From assembly GCA_011947345.1 (NCBI GenBank), contig JAAVTG010000665.1:169831-233830 (forward strand): 64,000 nucleotides of DNA, written 5' to 3'. Below the pieces are notes generated by a model, which did not search any database, had not been told where the DNA came from, and worked only from the letters and a program-made list of their open reading frames with translations. Shown here in pieces: positions 57,722 to 64,000 of this stretch (positions are counted from its first letter, which is position 1; every line of letters begins with the position of its first letter). This stretch comes from Phytophthora quininea. Lineage: Eukaryota; Oomycota; Peronosporomycetes; Peronosporales; Peronosporaceae. The translations under genes were made by a program, and so were the position numbers.

Positions 57722-58919
57722 TATACGCGACCGTTTGAAAACTAGCCTGGAAACCGGTACTGACATTGCACAGGTATGGTATCGCCCATGAACTATTGAT
57801 TGAGCCGAAAAACGTTTTCAAAAATGTCTGAAATTTTGTATACACGCGAAAAACATGGTTTGTGAGAAATCTAGCCTGGAAACATATGGTTTTCTGTGCA
57901 GCAATGAACGGGCAAGGGTCGATTTAGTGGGGGTACGACAAGGTCCGGTTGCATAAATCGGCCTGGAAGACCGTCAAACAGCATATAGGATTTGACATGG
58001 GTACATCGTACTTAAGAGAACACTCACGGTACTTCTTCTGAATCAGACGCATTTGACAAATTTTCACTTACGTACGAAACTACCATATGGAATATTCCGT
58101 ATGAGAGGTAGGATGTCACTAAAAATCAAAGTATTGTAAGTATCCGAGTAAGTACGATTTAGAGTACGGAATAAAATGCAGAATTGTACTTTCAAAAATG
58201 CGCAAATGACTTTACGAAAAAAACATGTTGGTAGTGAAGTTGAGCGCTGTAGATATGTTTGGGCCTTCTGCATACGGTGTTTGGTAACATATGCACAGCT
58301 GTGTTGGTGCAAGATGTTCTTGACTGATTGTAGAATACATTACCATTCCACGTTTGTGCATCTATGCACCTATAGTCACTATAAGTGACGCCACCAATGG
58401 CTTTTCGTTCCAGTTTATTTATAGAGAAATAATTAACGCGGCCAAAACGATCGGTTTAATATTGAAAATTCACAGGTGTCCATAGAGAAATATGAGCTTT
58501 CCGGTGACAGACTGTATTTTGACAAAAACGGTACATTAACAAGAAAATGGACAGAATCTCCGTTTTAGAGTAATTTTAAAGTGAATATAAGCATAAAGTA
58601 GACATACACGGTTGGTGCGGTGGTGGTAGTCGTTGGCAAAGACGGGGCGGAGGGGAGACGAGGGTATGGACGGGGCGAGACCATGACACCGGCTCGGAAC
58701 CAGTAGAAGTACAGTTGCGCGTCGTTTTGGAGTGGTTTGGAAGGGAGTATGGGAGTCAGGTGGGCATAGACGGTTGGTGCGGTGGTGGTAGTCGTTGGCA
58801 AAGACGGGGCGGAGGGAGACGAGGGTATGGACAGGGCGAGAGCATGACACCGACTCGGAACCAGTAGAAGTACAGTTGCGCGTCGTTTTGGAGTGGTTTG
58901 GAAGTGAGTATCGGATTTA
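57722..58919. repeat. Subtelomeric module B, copy 2
   Basis: Very similar to copy 1 through the unique part, with scattered substitutions and single-base indels, but only about two of the ~160-bp tandem repeats (58608 and 58770). Confidence 0.9.
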
Positions 58920-59358
58920 GTTTGCTATGTGGAGAGAGATGTGGAGAAAAAGGGTTGGTTGGTTTGAGTTAGAAGGAAAAATGGTTTGAAAAAGTATTGT
59001 TTGGGTGAAATGGTTGATGAAAGATAAAATGTATGTGTATGTTTGTGTTGGTAAATGGAAAGTGAATATAGGGTTAGTTAGAGTTAGTTAGAGTTAGAGT
59101 TAGTTTGTTGAGAGAGGAAAATATTTGAATATGGAAATGATATGAAGTAATGAAAAGGAATAGAAAAGTGGAGATAAACGTAATATGATTGAATGAGTAA
59201 AGGAATAAAGTAAGTTTAGTGTATGTGAAATAGGTAAAGATGTATTGTAAAAAGTAAGGTGAGATATTAAAAAAGTTAGTTTGTTATAGTGTGAGAATTT
59301 TATAGTATAAGTATAAGTGGGTGTAGAGTGAGTGTGTGTAGAGTAGTGTGTATAAAGT
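58920..59358. repeat. Purine/T-rich simple sequence between modules B and A
   Basis: Low-complexity G/A/T sequence with a GTTAGTTAGAGTTAG cluster at 59070-59115 and a short GTGT stretch at 59310-59350. It resembles the start of the GT-rich blocks but is truncated at the TATATA start of module A. No gene. Confidence 0.7.
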
Positions 59359-60785
59359 TATATATATATGGTCGGCGCTACATGTGTATCGCACTAAAAT
59401 GACGTCGCGTTATGGGCTCTATTTTGGGCTTTTGCTGCTGTTTATTCCTGTAGCGCGCTGCTTTTTAGCGCCCAAGTTAGTACTACTCGATACACTATTT
59501 TCGGTTATCAGACGATACTGACGGTAATACGGATCACAGCATAATGAAACTAAGTGTAACTGGGGTTTTCAGTATGGTGAACACGATGGTGATACTCTGA
59601 GCGAGCAGAAACAGGCGCATCCGCCAATCAGCGATCCGCAACGAAAACAACGGCTGTACTCCACCGATTGGGCTGAAAACTCGGAGAACTATGTTTTCAT
59701 ATACGGGAACATGATGGTGACAGTCCCATGTGACAGAGACGGGCCCATCATCCAATCAGCGATCAGGAACGATTGCTGCGGCTGTACATACCGGTTTCGG
59801 CTGAAAACGTAGGGGACGACGCTTTCATATACGGGGAAGAAGATGGTGATAGTCTGAAGTGACAGAGACAGGCCCATCAGCCAATCAGCGATCGGGAAGG
59901 ATATCTATGGCCGGAATTACCGGATTGGGATGAAAACGTGGGAGACGACGTTTTCATATGTGAAGAACACGATGGTGATTGTCTGAGATGACATAGACAG
60001 GCCCATCAGCCACTCAGCGAGGAGCAACGTTATCTACGGCCGCACACATCTGCTTTGACTACAACCTTGGAGAATTACGTTGTTGTATATGAGGAACACG
60101 ATGGTGACACTGCGAAGTGATAGAGACAGGCCTGTCAAGCAGTCAACGATCAGTAAGGTTCATTACGGCTGCTTACTCCCGTTTGGGATGAGAACTTGCG
60201 AGACTACGTTTTCGTATGTGGGGACGAAGATGGTGATAGTTTGCAGCGACAGAAACTGGTGCATCGGCCAATGGGCGTTCACATACGCCATTGCAGGCAT
60301 CGTACGCCCGACTCAATCGAAACAGTGAAGAGATATGTTTCGACGCAAGGTGAACTTGCTGGCGGGACTCAACGAAGAACATAATGAAAGTACGTCCTTG
60401 AGTCTGTGATTATGAGACAAATGGTGTGTAAGGTCGGAATATGTGTAGCAACTGAATGTGCGTATGTAGGTTTGAATGTTTGTATCGTACGAGTGTATGC
60501 AGCGTATCATTGGAGGTTGGGAAGTCTGTTGTCGAGGGAGAATATGTGTCGAATAAGCGTGTTGTATCATATATAGATGTGTGTATGGGAACGACAAAAA
60601 GGTATGTAGACTAGTTAATGAAACGACGATTAAGGACAGGTAGTGGAAACAGGTCATGGATGACTATGCGTGCGAGTGTTATTTGTTATTGGGAATCGTA
60701 TGAAGGTGAGTGAGTGTACGCTTGTGTAGAGTATGCGTAGGTGTAGCATATGAGTGTGTAGAGTGGGAATGCATGCAGAGAATGC
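59359..60785. repeat. Subtelomeric module A, copy 2
   Basis: 1427 bp, same structure as copy 1 and ending at GCAGAGAATGC, where module A copy 3 starts directly with TATATATA. Copies 2 and 3 are thus a head-to-tail pair. Confidence 0.9.
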
Positions 60786-62199
60786 TATATATATATATGG
60801 TCGGCGCTACATGTGTATCGCACTAAAATGACGTCGCGTTATGGGCTCTATTTTGGGCTTGTGCTGCTGTTTATTCCTGTAGCGCGCTGCTTTTAGCGCC
60901 CAAGTTAGTACTACTCGATACACTATTTTCGGTTATCAGACGATACTGACGGTAATACGGATCACAGCATAATGAAACTAAGTGTAACTGGGGTTTTCAG
61001 TATGGTGAACACGATGGTGATACTCTGAGCGAGCAGAAACAGGCGCATCCGCCAATCAGCGATCAGCAACGAAAACAACGGCTGTACTCCACCGATTGAG
61101 CTGAAAACTTGGGAGACTATGTTTTCATATACGGGAACATGATGGTGATAGTCTGATATGACAGAGACAGGCCCATCAGCCAATCAGCGATCAGGAACGA
61201 TTGCTGCGGCTGTACATACCGGTTTCGGCTGAAAACGTAGGGGACTACGTTTTCATATACGAAGAAGATGGTGATAGTCCGATGTGACAGAGACAGGCCC
61301 ATCACCCAATCAGCGATCAGGAGCGATTGCTGCGGCTGTACCCCACCGATTGGGATGACAACTTGGGAGACTACGTTTTCATATGTGGAGAACACGATGT
61401 TGCTTGTCTGAGATGACATAGACAGACCCATCAGCCACTCAGCGAGGAGCAACGTTATCTACGGTGGCACACACCTGCTTCGACTACAACCTTGGAGAAT
61501 CACGTGTTTGTATACGCGGAACACGATGGTGACACTGCGAAGTGATAGAGACAGGCCTGTCAAGCAGTCAACGATCGGTAAGGTTCATTACGGCCGCTTA
61601 CTCCCGTTTGGGATGAGAACTTGGGAGACTACGTTTTCGTATGTGGGGAAGAAGATGGTGATAGTTTGCAGCGACAGAAACTGGTGCATCCGCCAATGAG
61701 CGTTCACAGACGCCATTGCAGGCATCGTACGCCCGACTCAATCGAAACAGTGAAGAGATATGTTTCGACGCAAGGTGAACATGCTGGCGGGACTCAACGA
61801 AGAACATAATGAAAGTACGTCCTTGAGTCTGTGACTATGAGACAAATGGTGTGGAAGGTCGGAATATGTGTAGCAACTGAATGTGCGCACGTAGGTTTGA
61901 ATGTTTGTGTAGTGCGAGTGTATGCAGCGTATACTTGGAGGGTGGGAAGTCTGTTGTCGAGGAGAATATGTGTCGAATAAGCGTGTTGTATCATATATAT
62001 GTGTGTATGGGAACGACAAAAACGTATGTAGACTAGTTAATGCAACGAGGATCAATAAGTAGTGGAAACAGGTCATGGATGACTATGCGTGCGAGAGTGT
62101 TATTGGGAATAGGTCGAAGGTGAGTGAGTGTACGCTTGTGTAGAGTAGGAGTAGGTGTCGAATAGGAGTGTGTAGAGTGGGAATGTATGCAGAGAATGC
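60786..62199. repeat. Subtelomeric module A, copy 3
   Basis: 1414 bp; anchors GTTTTCATAT at 61121, 61249, 61375, then variants at 61504 and 61633, giving internal spacings of 126-129 bp. After GCAGAGAATGC it continues into GTGTTATTGTG, as does copy 1. Confidence 0.9.
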
Positions 62200-63780
62200 G
62201 TGTTATTGTGTATGGATGTGTTGGTGTTTGCGTGTTCGTAGTATATGGTTTGAGTCAAATGAACGTGTCAATAGTATGCTTTGGTGATAGGTAAATGAGA
62301 AAGATAGAGTGGGAGTGAAAGAAAAAAAAGAAAAAATGATAATAGTTGAGTATAATGAGATGGATTGGGATTGATAGAAAAGGTGATTTGAATGATTTGA
62401 TAGAGTTAGTTGGTATTGTGGAAAAATGAGAAGAAGAAGATGTGTGTGGAGAGTATATAATAGTGTAAGAGTGTATATAGGTGTAAGTGTATGAGGTGTG
62501 TAAGAGTAGATATGTAGATATGGTATAGAAAAGAATGAGTATGTGAAATAGGAGTGTTTAAAGAAGGAGTATGTAGAGAATAAATGGGTGTAGTGTAAAG
62601 TGTGAGTGTGTAAGATAAGAGTGTGTGAGAAGAGAAAAAATGGAGTTGAGGAAGGAATAGAGAAAATTTGAGTAATAGAAAATTGAAGAAAAATGATGGG
62701 TGTTTGTGTGTGTGAGTGTATGAGTGTATGTAGAGTATGTAGAGTATGGATGTTTGTGGTAAATAGAAGTGTGTGTGGAGTGTGAGTGTAAGTATGTGTG
62801 AGTGTAAATAGAGAGTAAGTGTAAAAAAGTGAGTGTGAATAGTGTGATTGTTGTAGAGTATAAGTGTGTGTAAAGAATGAGTATGTGAGAGTGTGAGTAT
62901 GTATAGAGTGTGAGTGTGTGTGGAGTGTGAGTGTGTGTGAAGTATGAGTATGTATAGAGTGTGAGTGTGTGTAGATTGTGAGTGTGTGTGGAGTGAGTGT
63001 GTGTAGAGTGTGTAGTGTGTGTAGTGTGTGTAGAGTGTGAGTGTGTGTAGGGTATGAGTGTTGTAGGGTTTGAGTGTTGTAGGGTTTGAGTGTGTGTAGA
63101 GTGTGAGTATGTGTAGAGTGTGTGTAGAGTGTGAGAGTGAGTGTGTGTAGAGTGTAGAGTGTAGAGTGTGTGTGGAGTGTGAGTGTAAGTATGTGTGGGT
63201 GTAAATAGAGAGTAAAGTAAAAAGTGTGATTGTGAATAGAGTGTTAGTGTTGTAGAGTGTGAATGTGTGTAAAGTATGAGTATGTGAGAGTGTGAGTATG
63301 TGTATGTGTATGTGTAGAGTGTGAGTGTGTGTGGAGTGTGAGTGTGTGTGGAGTGAGTGTAAGTATGTGTGGGTGTAAATAGAGATTAAGAGTAAAAATT
63401 GTGATTGTGAATAGAGTGTTAGTGTTGTAGAGTGTGAATGTGTGTAAAGTATGAGTATGTGAGAGTGTGAGTATGTGTATGTGTATGTGTAGTGTGAGTG
63501 TGTGTGGAGTGTGAGTGTGTGTGGAGTGTGAGTGTTGTAGAGTGTGAGTGTTGTAGAGTGTGAGTGTGTGTAGAGTGTGAGTATGTGTAGAGTGTGTGTA
63601 GAGTGTGGGAGTGAGTGTGTGTAGAGTGTAGAGTGTAGAGTGTGAGTGTGAGTTTGTGTGGAGTGTGAGTGTGTGTGGAGTGTGAGTGTGTGTGGAGTGT
63701 GAGTGTGTGTGGGTGAGAGTATGTGTAGAGTGTGAGTGTGAGTGTGTGTGGAGTGTGAGTGTGTGTGGGTGTGAGTGTAT
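62200..63780. repeat. GT-rich telomere-associated sequence 3 (terminal)
   Basis: Same order as block 1. A ~240-bp segment (GTGTAAATAGAGAGTAA... to GTATGTGTATGTGTAG...) is itself repeated at about 62800, 63200 and 63380. Strand bias persists to the end. Confidence 0.88.
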
Positions 63781-63887
63781 GTAGGGTGTAGGGTGTAGGG
63801 TGTAGGGTGTAGGGTGTAGGGTGTAGGGTTTAGGGTTTAGGGTGTAGAGTGTAGGGTGTAGGGTGTAGGGTTTAGGGTGTAGGGTGG
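63781..63887 (+). repeat. Degenerate proximal telomere repeats
   Basis: Mixed TGTAGGG and TTTAGGG heptamers, with a TAGAGTG interruption near 63845. Confidence 0.92.
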
Positions 63888-64000
63888 GTTTAGGGTTTAG
63901 GGTTTAGGGTTTAGGGTTTAGGGTTTAGGGTTTAGGGTTTAGGGTTTAGGGTTTAGGGTTTAGGGTTTAGGGTTTAGGGTTTAGGGTTTAGGGTTTAGGG
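63888..64000 (+). repeat. Telomere, (TTTAGGG)n
   Basis: About 16 perfect TTTAGGG units running to the last base of the window, G-rich strand 5' to 3' outward. This is the correct orientation for a right chromosome end. The heptamer is the one described for Phytophthora and for plants. Confidence 0.98.

Overview
This window is the right-hand end of a chromosome from an oomycete, most likely Phytophthora or a close relative. It ends at position 64000 in pure TTTAGGG repeats with the G-rich strand running outward. Its genes have short GT-AG introns (64-77 bp), and one encodes a secreted protein resembling the oomycete AA17 lytic polysaccharide monooxygenases. The genus is an inference; no species-specific marker was recognised.

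Layout. (1) 1-10.3 kb: an inverted duplication. A PX + RING-finger gene lies in both arms (1-1543, minus; 8750-10341, plus). The 7.2 kb spacer holds gene debris (an Hsp70 fragment and an ABCA transporter fragment) and a broken hAT transposase. (2) 10.6-21.6 kb: a gene-rich core block with the AA17-like protein, an HTH protein, a kinesin-9-like motor, exosome subunit RRP45 divergent from a TFIIA-gamma-like gene, mitochondrial ATP synthase OSCP, and a Rab GTPase. (3) 21.8-29.5 kb: a degenerate Copia element on the minus strand with both LTRs recognisable. A hAT element with 13-bp terminal inverted repeats and an 8-bp target duplication has inserted into one LTR, and a 700-bp solo LTR with a 4-bp target duplication into the body. 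(4) 29.5-34 kb: AT-richer sequence with a decayed DDE (pogo/CENP-B-like) transposase. (5) 33,983-52,524: 18 tandem ~1.02-kb units, each with one tRNA-Ala(AGC) gene and, just downstream, a candidate structured RNA before the first oligo-T stop. (6) 52,525-63,780: a modular subtelomere with three copies of a 1.4-kb module A, two of a module B, GT-rich simple-sequence blocks, and two interstitial TTTAGGG tracts that each abut module B. (7) 63,781-64,000: degenerate then perfect telomere repeat.

The core genes serve unrelated housekeeping roles: RNA decay, transcription initiation, ATP synthesis, vesicle traffic and flagellar/microtubule motility. Several strongly conserved genes carry single-base frameshifts, often in homopolymers. 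That fits consensus errors in the assembly at least as well as pseudogenisation. The most unusual system is the homogenised tRNA-Ala array next to the telomere, with its possible tRNA-ncRNA co-transcript and a variable heptamer tract in every unit.
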